This document shows positions 42,897 to 52,600 of a DNA stretch of 64,000 nucleotides, piece by piece. The stretch is from positions 1 through 64,000 of the forward strand of contig CABRFZ010000007.1 of assembly GCA_902470365.1 (NCBI GenBank), read 5' to 3'. The notes under the pieces are model-generated. The model was not told where the DNA came from. It made no database searches and was given only the letters and a program-made list of their open reading frames with translations. The stretch comes from an uncultured Collinsella sp. Lineage in GTDB: Bacteria > Actinomycetota > Coriobacteriia > Coriobacteriales > Coriobacteriaceae. Each line of letters begins with the position of its first letter. Within the stretch, counting starts at the first letter, position 1. Both the position numbers and the translations under genes were made by a program.

Positions 42897-44102
42897 ATGA
42901 GCGGACTGATTATCGATAGCGAAGCCTGTATCGGCTGCGGTCGCTGCGTTCGCGTCTGTGCCTCGGGCGGCATCGTAGTGGAAGGCGAGCGACCCAGCCG
43001 ATGCGCCCGCGTAACCGACGGCTGCATCCTATGCGGTGGGTGCGTCGACGCCTGCCCCGTCAACGCTATCTCGATCGAGCGTGACGAGGCCGCTGGTGCG
43101 GTGGACCTTGACGCATATCGAGACATTTGGGTCTTCGTGCAGACTGACGAGCACGATGCCGTGGCTCCCGTGGCCTACGAGCTCATGGGCAAGGGGCGCG
43201 AGCTTGCCGATGTTCGCGGCTGCCGTCTGGTGGCACTGGTCGGCATGAGCCCCGAGGGCTCGCTTGGGGACCTGGAGCATCTGGTTTGCGCGGGCGCCGA
43301 CGAAGTCCTGGCCTGTCGCGACGAGCGCCTGCGCCAAAACGATGCGGAGGTCTACGCCCGCTTGATCTGCGATTTGGTAGCCGAACGCAAACCCGAGGCC
43401 ATCCTATATGGTGCGACCGCTTTTGGTCGCGAACTGGCACCCGGCGTTGCCGTGCGTTCGCAGACGGGTCTTACGGCCGACTGCACCGTGCTTTCGATGG
43501 ATGCGGAGTCGGGCCTACTGCAGCAGACGCGCCCGGCGTTTGGCGGCAACTTGATGGCCACCATCATTTGCCCCAACCACCGTCCGCAGATGGCAACGGT
43601 TCGTCCCGGCATCTTTAAGGCGCCCGACTTCGACTACGGCCGTTCCGGCGCGATCACCCAGGTGATGCTTGCGGAAGACGTTAAGGCCCGTGTCGAGATC
43701 TCTATTCCCGCCGAGGAGTGGGGGCAGCAGGCTTCGATTGCCGATGCCGAGCGCTTGGTCGTGGTGGGCCGCGGCATTGGCTCCAAGAAGAATCTGCCCC
43801 TGATGCGAAGGCTCGCCGATGCCCTGGGTGCCGAGCTTGGTTGCACGCGTCCCGTCGTGGAGGCGGGTTGGCTGGAGTATCGCCACCAGATTGGCCAGAC
43901 GGGCGTATCGGTTTCGCCCAGGCTTCTCGTGAGTATCGGTGTTTCGGGCGCCATCCAACATCTTGCCGGCATCGGTGGGGCGGAGTGCATCATCGCCATC
44001 AACGAGGACCCGGATGCCCCCATTTTTGGTGCTGCCCAGTACAAGGTTGTCGGTGATGCCGTCGAGGTCGTCGAGGAGCTGCTGGCCCAGCTTGAGCGCT
44101 AG
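42897..44102 (+). CDS. etfA: electron transfer flavoprotein, alpha subunit with 2x[4Fe-4S] domain
   Basis: EtfA of 401 residues with an added N-terminal ferredoxin domain. The cysteines C11, C14, C17, C21 and C43, C46, C49, C53 give two [4Fe-4S] motifs (CIGCGRC and CILCGGC). The rest is EtfA, with the FAD-binding C-terminal region (GVSGAIQHLAGIGG, INEDPDAPIF). Clostridial confurcating lactate dehydrogenase and caffeyl-CoA reductase ETFs carry comparable iron-sulfur domains. The ATG follows the etfB stop with no gap. The stop codon overlaps the end of the convergent HD gene through a shared CTAG. Confidence 0.94.
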   Translation: MSGLIIDSEACIGCGRCVRVCASGGIVVEGERPSRCARVTDGCILCGGCVDACPVNAISIERDEAAGAVDLDAYRDIWVFVQTDEHDAVAPVAYELMGKGRELADVRGCRLVALVGMSPEGSLGDLEHLVCAGADEVLACRDERLRQNDAEVYARLICDLVAERKPEAILYGATAFGRELAPGVAVRSQTGLTADCTVLSMDAESGLLQQTRPAFGGNLMATIICPNHRPQMATVRPGIFKAPDFDYGRSGAITQVMLAEDVKARVEISIPAEEWGQQASIADAERLVVVGRGIGSKKNLPLMRRLADALGAELGCTRPVVEAGWLEYRHQIGQTGVSVSPRLLVSIGVSGAIQHLAGIGGAECIIAINEDPDAPIFGAAQYKVVGDAVEVVEELLAQLER

Positions 44103-44911
44103 GCACGCGCCAGCCAGTCGCGCATCTCGTCCTTTAGGCGCTCCCAGGTCGCTTGCGTGGCGGGATCGGTAAAGGGGCGCGTAATGCCAAAGGGTGCGTC
44201 GAGCAGGCGGTAGATATCGCCCTGCTCGCGCGCCAGCGCGCGGCTCGCTGGATAGACGAGCTCAAACATAAAGCAGATGAGTCCCACCAGGTAGTCTGCG
44301 GGCTCGTTGCGTTCATCGCGTGCGACGCAGCGGTGCTCGTCAAAAACGGCAAGTGTCGGCGACGAGAAACGGCTGCCGAGAAACGTCTTCTCGTCCACCT
44401 TGAGGATAGTGTCGACGGTGCTGTCGGCGATGGTGCGCATAATGTCGATCTTGTCGCCATCGCGCACGATATCGCAGAAGCTCCGCGTGCGCTCGTCGAG
44501 CTGCGCGGGTAGACGGAAATCGCTGTGATAGGCAATGCTCGCTCGGATGAGCTCATCTTCTGCCGGGTCATCGATAAAGTCGCGGATGCTCGTTACAGCG
44601 GGTGCATCGGCGGGATTCTCGCCAAAGAGGACCTCGATGCCTAGCGCCGCATGGCTCATGCTCTCGGCGTCCTTAAAGGTGTCCCAGCGTCGCAGCTGCT
44701 CAAAGCGGCCCATATCGTGTAGCAGGCCGCAAAGCCATGCTAGGTCAATATCTTCTGACGACCAGCCCTGCTCGCGCGCTACGGCATCGCATGCCTCGGC
44801 CACGTGGTACGTATGCTCGATTTTGAGCGCGATGCGTGGGTTGGTGGCGTCGTAGGCATCGGTGTAGCTTTTGAAGGCCGCGCGCGCCCGGTCTCGATCG
44901 ATAGCTGTCAT
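44099..44911 (-). CDS. HD domain hydrolase
   Basis: The 270-residue protein has an HD metal-dependent phosphohydrolase domain (about residues 25-150). The motif residues appear in EHTYHVAE, LLHDMGRFEQ, and later AYHSDF and IVRDGDKIDI. Such proteins hydrolyse nucleotides or phosphate esters, and this one might act on a small metabolite. The ATG follows AGGA. It runs toward etfA, and the two stop codons overlap within four bases, so their transcripts must overlap. Confidence 0.85.
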   Translation of the reverse strand: MTAIDRDRARAAFKSYTDAYDATNPRIALKIEHTYHVAEACDAVAREQGWSSEDIDLAWLCGLLHDMGRFEQLRRWDTFKDAESMSHAALGIEVLFGENPADAPAVTSIRDFIDDPAEDELIRASIAYHSDFRLPAQLDERTRSFCDIVRDGDKIDIMRTIADSTVDTILKVDEKTFLGSRFSSPTLAVFDEHRCVARDERNEPADYLVGLICFMFELVYPASRALAREQGDIYRLLDAPFGITRPFTDPATQATWERLKDEMRDWLARA

Positions 44912-45037
44912 AATGACTTCCTAAAAAGTTGTGTCTTTCGATCCGGTGGCAATTGTAGGTGAACTCGGTTGCTGTCGGATGATGATTCTGCCGTATCGCT
45001 ACATGCGGCTCGGAGACCTTGTCAGGATGAGAGGCGT

Positions 45038-45730
45038 ATGGTGCTCAAAATCGTTAGAACCGTCTGGCCGGTGATGCTTACCTATGTTGCAATAGGCGCG
45101 CCGTGCGGAATGATCATGGGGCAGACGGGAATGGAGCCCTGGATGGTCTTTGCCCTGAGCAGCACGTTTGTGACGGGCAGCGGGCAGTTTATGATCTGCA
45201 ACCTGTGGCTGGCGGGTGTGCCTGCAGCATCGATCGTCGCGAGCGTCGCCGCAATCTCCTCGCGCTTTGCGCTTTACTCGGCATCGATCGCACCGCATCT
45301 GAGGGGTGCCTCGAAGCGTCAGACGCTGGCTGTTGCCGCGACACTTACCGAGGAGGCATATGGCATCTCGCTTGCCAAGTTGGTTGAAGGGGAGGATTGG
45401 GGCCCGCGCGAGTCTTTTGTGCTCAACGTAATCCTTATCGCAACATGGGGCGTTTCGTGTGCGATGGGCGCCATCGTCGGCGCCGTTGTCGATGTTCCCA
45501 CCGCCATTGCAGCCTTTGTCTGCACCTCGCTCTTTATCTGCCTGCTCTTTTCGCAGCGGCTGTCGCGCGGCAACGTTGTCGCGGCGGTTTCGGGCGCGGT
45601 GTCCGTCGCCGTATGCAAGTTCTTGGGCCTCACGAATATTGCCGTGCCGGCAAGCGTCGTGGTCGGCATTGCCATTGCGCTGGCGTGCGATGCTGTATTT
45701 GACGGAAGAGGTGCCCGCGATGCCCGTTAA
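45038..45730 (+). CDS. azlC: AzlC family branched-chain amino acid exporter subunit
   Basis: AzlC is the larger half of a two-protein exporter for branched-chain amino acids and analogues. The 230-residue protein has about six to seven membrane helices with family features GQTGMEPWMVFALSSTFVTG, SGQFMICNLW and SSRFALYSASIAPHL. The ATG at 45038 follows AGAGG; the 23 residues from 44969 are not needed. Its stop overlaps the start of the AzlD gene by 11 bases, which couples the two. Confidence 0.9.
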   Translation: MVLKIVRTVWPVMLTYVAIGAPCGMIMGQTGMEPWMVFALSSTFVTGSGQFMICNLWLAGVPAASIVASVAAISSRFALYSASIAPHLRGASKRQTLAVAATLTEEAYGISLAKLVEGEDWGPRESFVLNVILIATWGVSCAMGAIVGAVVDVPTAIAAFVCTSLFICLLFSQRLSRGNVVAAVSGAVSVAVCKFLGLTNIAVPASVVVGIAIALACDAVFDGRGARDAR

Positions 45731-46043
45731 CGAGTTCTTGGTTCTGTGGCTGTCGTCGTGGGCTGCTATCGCGTTCTTTCGCATCGCGCCGGCGTTCGCC
45801 TTGCGCGGGAGAACGCTGCCGCCCCGCATTACCGAGGCCCTGGGCTATATCCCGTCCGCTGCCTTTGCCGCGCTGGTCGCCAACGACTTGGTGAACCCCG
45901 GCGCGTTCGACGTGGGACTCTGGCCTGCCTTGGTTCCCTGGATTGCGGCCGCCGGCGTCGTGGCGGTGGCAATCAAGACAAAGTCGATGTTGTGGTGCTG
46001 CGTTTCGGGCATCGTACTCTATATTGTCTTGAGCCTTATATAG
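45720..46043 (+). CDS. azlD: AzlD family branched-chain amino acid exporter subunit
   Basis: The small partner of AzlC, 107 residues with about four membrane helices. The RIAPAFALRGRTLPPRITE, YIPSAAFAALVANDL and GVVAVAIKTKSMLWC stretches match the family. It overlaps azlC by 11 bases. The start ATG at 45720 is preceded by GGAAGAGG at 45703-45710. Confidence 0.9.
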   Translation: MPVNEFLVLWLSSWAAIAFFRIAPAFALRGRTLPPRITEALGYIPSAAFAALVANDLVNPGAFDVGLWPALVPWIAAAGVVAVAIKTKSMLWCCVSGIVLYIVLSLI

Positions 46044-46193
46044 GGGTGGCGTCGCGGGCGCCGAATCTCGTTCCATCCCAACTTGTCGGATTTTTCACCG
46101 AGCTGGTCTATTTCTTCTGGTACCATGGTCAAACTTTACTGTAGCAAAGCATGACGTGGGCTTTTGTTCCGCGTCAGCGGAAATGGGGGTTTC

Positions 46194-47216
46194 ATGGCAC
46201 AGGAAGCGACTGCCAACGAGCAAAAGAAATTCAAGGTTCCGCGCATCCCGGGCGACATCATGATCTATCCGATGATCGTCGGTCTTTTGCTCAACACCTT
46301 CTGCCCGCAGGTTTTTGAGATCGGCGGCTTCTTTACGGCTGCCTGCCGCGGTGGCTTCAATACCATCGTCGCCGCGATCCTGTTGTTCGTGGGCGCCGGC
46401 ATCAGCTTTAAGTCCACGCCGGGCGCCATCAAGACCGGTATCGTCGTGCTGATTCCCAAGCTGGTCGTCGCAGCGGCTCTCGGCCTAGGCGTGGCATATT
46501 TCTTTAACGACAACTTCCTGGGTCTGAGCTCCGTGTCTATCATCGGCGGCATTACGTTTTGCAACATGGCGCTCTATACGGGCATCATGGGCGAGTTCGG
46601 CGATGAGTCCGAGCAGGGCGCCGTCGGTATCCTGTTCTTTACGGCCGGCCCCGCCGTTACGATGATCATCCTTGGTGTTTCCGGCCTTGCCAACATCCCT
46701 GTCGGTACTATCATCGGCTCCATTTTGCCGCTCGTTATCGGCATGGTTCTGGGCAACCTGTTCCCGTTTATCAAGAACCTGCTGGTTCCCGGTTCCAACC
46801 CTGCGATTGCTGTCATCGGATTTCAGCTTGGCGCGTCCATGAGCCTGTCGAGCTTTATCACCGGCGGTATTTCCGGCATCTTGCTGGGCCTTGTCACGCT
46901 GTTTGTCGTCGGTCCCATCACCTTTGTGTTCGAGCGCCTGTGCGGTGGTAACGGCAAGGCTGCCGTGGCTTGTTCCACCATCGCCGGCACGGCTATGACC
47001 ACGCCGGTTGCTCTCGCCGAGGTCGCGCCGCGCTACGCCGAGCTTGCGCCCACCGCGTACGCCCAGATCGCCACTGCCGTTATCATCACGGCAATCATGG
47101 CTCCGATTCTGACCGGCTGGGTCGACAAGAAGTTCTGCCAGGGCAAGGAGGACCTGTCGCCTGCCGGTGTCGAGGCCATCGAGGAGGCCGTCGCGACCGA
47201 CATCGATGGCGAGTAA
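46194..47216 (+). CDS. kdgT: 2-keto-3-deoxygluconate permease
   Basis: KdgT imports 2-keto-3-deoxygluconate with protons, from pectin or glucuronate breakdown. The 340-residue protein has about ten helices; family stretches include PGDIMIYPMIVGLLLNTFCP, GAGISFKSTPGAIKTG and VACSTIAGTAMTTPVALAEV. No KDG kinase or aldolase lies nearby, so the import function stands alone here. The ATG at 46194 follows GGGGG. A terminator follows at 47263. Confidence 0.88.
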   Translation: MAQEATANEQKKFKVPRIPGDIMIYPMIVGLLLNTFCPQVFEIGGFFTAACRGGFNTIVAAILLFVGAGISFKSTPGAIKTGIVVLIPKLVVAAALGLGVAYFFNDNFLGLSSVSIIGGITFCNMALYTGIMGEFGDESEQGAVGILFFTAGPAVTMIILGVSGLANIPVGTIIGSILPLVIGMVLGNLFPFIKNLLVPGSNPAIAVIGFQLGASMSLSSFITGGISGILLGLVTLFVVGPITFVFERLCGGNGKAAVACSTIAGTAMTTPVALAEVAPRYAELAPTAYAQIATAVIITAIMAPILTGWVDKKFCQGKEDLSPAGVEAIEEAVATDIDGE

Positions 47217-47262
47217 CGGCCGTTACCGATAATTGATTCCGGCGTGCAATTCGCGCCGTCCG

Positions 47263-47306
47263 AGCGCCCGAACAGAAACTGTTTTGCAGTGATGTTCGGG
47301 CGCTTT
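47263..47306 (+). terminator. terminator of kdgT
   Basis: AGCGCCCGAACA (47263-47274) pairs with TGTTCGGGCGCT (47293-47304) and is followed by TT. The loop has 18 bases. Confidence 0.85.
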
Positions 47307-47315
47307 GCTATGATT

Positions 47316-47340
47316 CCCTTTACTCCTGCGGAGTAAAGGG
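47316..47340. promoter_or_regulatory. leader hairpin upstream of the GGDEF gene
   Basis: CCCTTTACTCC (47316-47326) pairs perfectly with GGAGTAAAGGG (47330-47340) around a TGC loop. It lies about 100 bases upstream of the diguanylate cyclase gene and just behind the kdgT terminator. A role is not evident. Confidence 0.45.
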
Positions 47341-47444
47341 GTGTTTATTGCCCTGATTCGAATTGGGCGATTCTGACCATTCGGATATTGAAGGGATGGC
47401 GTCTAGTGGTTTAGGCACTCAAGATTGAGATATTCCTGCTATGC

Positions 47445-48548
47445 ATGATTGTTCTTATCGGGCTTGCCGCGCGAAGTCGTCGCTCCTTGTTCTCGAGCAC
47501 CCTGCAGCTATTGTTTAGCATGCTTGGCTACACCTCTGCCGCGTACATATTATTCGATATGATCTGGACGCTTTCGGATGGTGCGGACGGTACGTTGGGT
47601 ATTGCTGCCAACTGGATTTCCAACGCGGTTTCGTTTTCGCTCTTTGCCATCGCGTGTCTCATTTGGTTTATCTATTCCGAGACGATGCAGGGCTCTCGCC
47701 TTGTGACCTCGCGCTATAGGGTGGTGCTTGTAACGTTGCCTACGGCTCTGGTGGTCGTGCTGGCTTTTACCAGTTACTGGACGCACGCCTTGTTCTATAT
47801 CGATTCGCAGGGCGTGTATCGTCGCGGCTTTGCCTATATGATCCAGCCCATTGTCAGCTACTGTTACGTTATACATACGTCCCTGCATGCGTTTGTGCAA
47901 TCTCGTAGGGTCGAGAGCCTGCAGACGAAGGCTATCTATCGAACCTTGGCATTTTTCGCCATTCCGGCCCTGGTGGGCGGTACCTTTCAGATCGTATACT
48001 CGGTGCCTGGCCTTTGTGTTGGCATAATGATTAGCATGTTGCTGCTCTATATCATCTGCCAGGAGCAACTGATCTCGACTGACCCGTTGACTGGACTCAA
48101 CAACCGCAACCGTTTTGAGACCTATATGCTGTCGCTCTTTTCAAATGTGGATCAGGCCGAAGATGTATATCTGCTTATGATGGACGCTGACGGCTTTAAG
48201 CAGATTAACGATCGCTATGGACATGTGGAGGGCGACCATGCTCTTCAGGTTGTTGCGACGGCGCTCAAGGATGTCTGCTCGGCGTCTGGTGGCTTTATCG
48301 CGCGTTATGGTGGCGATGAGTTCGTGGTGCTCCAAAAGGCAGCGGCGGAACAGGATATCATGCATCTGTGCGCGACAATCAACGACGAGCTCGCGCATGC
48401 CGAGGTGCCGTATGCATTGCGGATGTCCATCGGTTGCGCGCGGGTCGGCGATAGTGTTGATACCTGGCAAGACTTACTTCGCGCTGCCGATGCGGAGCTC
48501 TATCGCGTCAAGGCCGAGAAAAAGAAAGCCGGCGTACAAATACGCTAG
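47445..48548 (+). CDS. membrane diguanylate cyclase (GGDEF)
   Basis: The 367-residue protein makes c-di-GMP from two GTP. An N-terminal membrane region of about six helices (residues 1-205) is followed by a GGDEF domain with DPLTGLNNRNRF, the GTP-binding DADGFKQINDRYGHVEGD and an intact GGDEF at 289-293. The inhibitory RxxD site is absent five residues upstream, so product inhibition by that site is not expected. The first helix looks short, so the true start may lie further upstream in an unusual form; however, an in-frame stop lies only about 33 bases before the ATG. Confidence 0.88.
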   Translation: MIVLIGLAARSRRSLFSSTLQLLFSMLGYTSAAYILFDMIWTLSDGADGTLGIAANWISNAVSFSLFAIACLIWFIYSETMQGSRLVTSRYRVVLVTLPTALVVVLAFTSYWTHALFYIDSQGVYRRGFAYMIQPIVSYCYVIHTSLHAFVQSRRVESLQTKAIYRTLAFFAIPALVGGTFQIVYSVPGLCVGIMISMLLLYIICQEQLISTDPLTGLNNRNRFETYMLSLFSNVDQAEDVYLLMMDADGFKQINDRYGHVEGDHALQVVATALKDVCSASGGFIARYGGDEFVVLQKAAAEQDIMHLCATINDELAHAEVPYALRMSIGCARVGDSVDTWQDLLRAADAELYRVKAEKKKAGVQIR

Positions 48549-48657
48549 AAAAGGGGCATACGACCGCATTGATGGTCGTGCGCCCCTATTGCGTTGGCGG
48601 GATTAGTAGCGGCTGTCGAAGATACGCCTCGTCTTTTTCTTGGAACGAGGCAGTTCG

Positions 48658-49593
48658 CTAGGCCTTTTTGGGCTTGTTTACGATGATGATGCCGCCGCAA
48701 ACCAACAGCAGGGCAACGATGACGGTAACGGGGCTCGTGCCCGCGCCTTCGCCGAGCAGCAGCGCGCTCAGCAGTACACCAAAGACGGGGTTCATAAACC
48801 CAAAGACCGAGACGCGGCTGACGGGGTTGACGGCAAGCAGGCGCGACCACAGCGAGTAGGCGACCGCGGAGATAAGCGCCATGTAGATGATGAGCGCGAT
48901 GGCGGGGGCAATCGCCGTGGGGGAGAGCGCGCCACCCATCAAAAAGCCGATGGCGGTGAGGACAAGGCCGCCGACCAAGAACTGCCACCCGGCAAGCAAG
49001 ACGCCGTCGTGCTCGCGCGAGAAGATGCCGATCAGGCAGGTCGAAAGGGCACCAGCGACGGTGGAGGCTAGGATAAAGCCCTCGCCATCGAGCCTGAAGC
49101 CAAAGGTGCCATCCGCGCCCGAAAGGTTGACGAGTGCGACGCCGGCAAAGCCCAGTGCACAGCCAAGCACCTTGGCCGTATTGAGCTTCTCGGTGCGAAA
49201 CGCCAGGGCGGCAAAGAGGATTGCGAGGAAGTTGGCGCTGGCCTCGATGATGGAGCTCGACATGGCGCTGGCGCGCGAGAGGCCCAGATAGAAAAAGAAG
49301 TACTGCCCGATAGTCTGGAAGAGCGACAAGACAAAGATGGGCTTGATGTCGCGAGCCTGCGGAATGAGGGGGCGGCGTTGGGCCGCACTCATCCCAACGA
49401 TAACCAGGGCGCCGGCAAGTGTGAAGCGCAAGCCCGCAAAGAGCAGCTGCGAGGCGCTATCGTGCGCTGGGATACCAAAGAGTGCGTAACCGATCTTGAT
49501 ACAGGGAAAGGCCGATCCCCAGAGTGCACAGCAGACGAGGCAGCCCAGGATGAGTCCGGGCAGGGTGGCGAGATACGGCTTGCGGCTTTCCAT
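48658..49593 (-). CDS. EamA/DMT family exporter
   Basis: A ten-helix drug/metabolite transporter of 311 residues with two EamA repeats: AIPxx-like N-terminal LPGLILGCLVCCALWGSAFP, GLSRASAMSSSIIEASANF and, in the second half, SVFGFMNPVFGVLLSALLLG. It is unrelated in sequence detail to the exporter at 3575. The ATG at 49593 follows AGGAAGGAC. It ends in a Lys-rich tail. The substrate is unknown. purL lies upstream in the same direction, but a strong terminator separates them. Confidence 0.87.
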   Translation of the reverse strand: MESRKPYLATLPGLILGCLVCCALWGSAFPCIKIGYALFGIPAHDSASQLLFAGLRFTLAGALVIVGMSAAQRRPLIPQARDIKPIFVLSLFQTIGQYFFFYLGLSRASAMSSSIIEASANFLAILFAALAFRTEKLNTAKVLGCALGFAGVALVNLSGADGTFGFRLDGEGFILASTVAGALSTCLIGIFSREHDGVLLAGWQFLVGGLVLTAIGFLMGGALSPTAIAPAIALIIYMALISAVAYSLWSRLLAVNPVSRVSVFGFMNPVFGVLLSALLLGEGAGTSPVTVIVALLLVCGGIIIVNKPKKA

Positions 49594-49614
49594 GATGTCC
49601 TTCCTACATGCGCG

Positions 49615-49655
49615 AAGCAAAAAAGAACCCGCCACCGGATGTTCCGGTGGCGGGT
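49615..49655 (-). terminator. terminator of purL
   Basis: ACCCGCCACCGGA (49627-49639) and TCCGGTGGCGGGT (49643-49655) form a perfect 13-bp stem with a three-base loop. On the minus strand it is followed by TTCTTTTTTGC, a good U-tract. Confidence 0.93.
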
Positions 49656-49692
49656 GTTGTTACCCGAAGGGATTGTACCCGATGGGAAAGGT

Positions 49693-52600
49693 TTAAGCGA
49701 AGTAGGCCACGCCGCTCTCAAAGATCGGCATGAACTTATCGCCGGGGACATGCTCGGGCACGTTGCGGTACAGGTTGTCGCCGCGACGCTCGGCATGGCC
49801 CATCTTGCCCAGGACACGGCCGTCGGGGCTCGTGATGCCCTCGATGGCGAGTGCGGAGCCGTTGGGGTTGACGGAAAGGTCCATGCTGGGCTTGCCGTTC
49901 TCGCCCACGTACTGCGTGGCGACCTGGCCGTTGGCGATCAGCTGGGCGAGCACTTCGTCATTGGCGACAAAGCGGCCCTCGCCGTGGCTGATGGCGACGG
50001 TGTAGGGGTCGTCTAGGCTGCACTGCGACAGCCACGGGGACAAGTTGGACGAGATGCGGGTGCGCACCAGACGGCTCTGGTGGCGACCGATGGTGTTGAA
50101 CGTCAACGTGGGCGCATCGGGCGTGGCGTCGACGATGTCGCCGTAGGGCACCAGGCCGAGCTTGATCAGGGCCTGGAAGCCGTTGCAGATGCCCAGCATC
50201 AGGCCATCGCGGGCCTTGAGCAGGTCACGGACTGCCTCGGTGACCTCGGGAGCGCGGAAGAACGCCGTGATGAACTTGGCAGAGCCGTCGGGCTCGTCGC
50301 CGCCCGAGAAGCCGCCGGGGATCATAACGATCTGGCTTGCACGGATGCGGCGGGCAAGCTCGTGGGTGCTCTCGGCGACGGCCTCGGGCGTGAGGTTGTT
50401 GATCACGAAGGTGTCGGCCTCGGCACCGGCGGCACGGAAGGCGCGGGCGCTGTCGTACTCGCAGTTGTTGCCGGGGAACACGGGGATGATCACGCGCGGG
50501 CGGGCGATCTTGGCGCCGCCGTACACGTGGATATCCTTGGCGCGGAAGTCGATGGTCTCGACCTCGGGGGTCTCGCCGGCGCTGCGGTAGGCGAAGACGC
50601 CCTCGATGCCGCTCTCCCAGGCCTCCTGGAGCTCGGCGAGCTCGATGACCTCGGAGCCGGTGTCGATGACATAGCCCTCGACGGTGGTGCCCAGGGGCTC
50701 GACGACAACGCCGTCGGCGACCTCGGGCAGCTCGGCGTCCTCGGCGAGCTCGACGATAAAGCTGCCGTAGAGCGGGGTGAAGAGGCTCTCCACGTCTACA
50801 TCCTCGGCAAGCTCGATACCGATCTGGTTACCGACGCACATCTTAAAGAGGCTCTCGGCGCCGCAGCCGTAGCCGGGCGTGGAGACGGCCAGGGCGTTGC
50901 CGTTGGCGGTGAGCGCCTCGACGGCGTCAAACGCGGCGAGTAGCTGCTGGGCGTCGGGACGGTAGTCCTCGCCATAGGTGGCGGGGGCGATGCGGACGAC
51001 TCGGTGCGTGAGGTCCTTGAACTCGGGCGAGACGGCGCGGGCGGCCTTGCCCACGGCGACGGCGAAGCTGATCAGGGTCGGCGGAACGTTGAGCTCGCCG
51101 GTCTCGTCCTCAAACGAACCGCTCATGGAGTCCTTGCCGCCGATGGCGCCGGCACCCAGGTCGACCTGGGCCATGAGGGCACCCAGGACGGCAGCCATGG
51201 GCTTGCCCCAACGCTCGGCCTCGGTGCGCAGGCGCTCGAAGTACTCCTGGAAGGAGAGGTAGGCGCGCTTGTGCTCAAAGCCGGCGGCAACGAGCTTGGC
51301 GATGGACTCGACCACGGACAGGTAGGCGCCCGCAAACTGGTCGGCCTCCATCAGATAGGGGTTGAAGCCCCATGCCATGGCACTCGCCGTGGTGGTCTCG
51401 CCGTCCACGGGGAACTTGGCGACCATGGCCGAGCTTGGGGTAAGCTGCATCTTGCCGCCAAAGGGCATGAGCACGGTCGCGGCGCCGATGGTGGAGTCGA
51501 AGCGCTCGGAAAGGCCCTTGTTGGAAGCGACGTTGAGGTCGGTGACGAGCGAGGTCATGCGCTCGGCGAGCGTGGTGCCGGCCCAGCTGGGCTGCCACAC
51601 GCTGCGGGCACAGACGTGGGCGACCTGGTGCTTGGGCGCACCGTTGGAGTTGAGGAACTCGCGGGACAGATCGACGATGGCGACGCCGTTCCATGCCATG
51701 CGCATGCGCGGCTCGGCGGTAACCTCGGCGATAACGGTCGCCTCCAGGTTTTCCTCGGCGGCGTAGCCCATGAACTCCTCGACGTCACCGTCGGCGACGG
51801 CGCAAGCCATGCGCTCCTGGGACTCGGAGATAGCGAGCTCGGTGCCGTCCAGGCCGTCGTACTTCTTGGTCACGGTGTCCAGGTCCACGTACAGGCCGTC
51901 GGCAAGCTCGCCCACGGCGACTGAGACGCCGCCGGCGCCAAAGTCGTTGCAGCGCTTGATCAGACGGCAGGCATCGCCGCGGCGGAACAGGCGCTGCAGT
52001 TTGCGCTCGACCGGGGCGTTGCCCTTCTGGACCTCGGCACCCGAGGTCTCGATGGACTCGGTGTTCTGGGTCTTGGAGGAGCCAGTGGCACCGCCGATGC
52101 CGTCACGGCCGGTGCGGCCGCCCAGCAGGATGATCTTGTCGGTGGGGGCGGGGCACTCGCGGCGCACGTGGTTTGCCGGGGTAGCGCCCACGACGGCGCC
52201 GACCTCCATGCGCTTGGCCACGTAGCCGGGGTGATAGAGTTCGTTGACCTGACCGGTGGCAAGGCCGATCTGGTTGCCGTAGCTGGAGTAGCCGGCGGCA
52301 GCAGTGGTCACGAGCTTGCGCTGCGGCAGCTTGCCCTCGAGCGTCTCGGACACGGGGACGGTGGGGTCGCCGGCGCCGGTGACACGCATGGCCTGGTACA
52401 CGTAGCTGCGGCCCGACAGCGGGTCGCGGATGGCACCGCCCACGCAGGTAGCGGCACCGCCGAAGGGCTCGATCTCGGTCGGGTGGTTGTGGGTCTCGTT
52501 CTTAAACAGGAACAGCCAGTCCTGGTCCTCGCCGTCGACATCGACCTTCACCTTGACGGTGCAGGCGTTGATCTCCTCGGACTCGTCGACATCGGTCATG

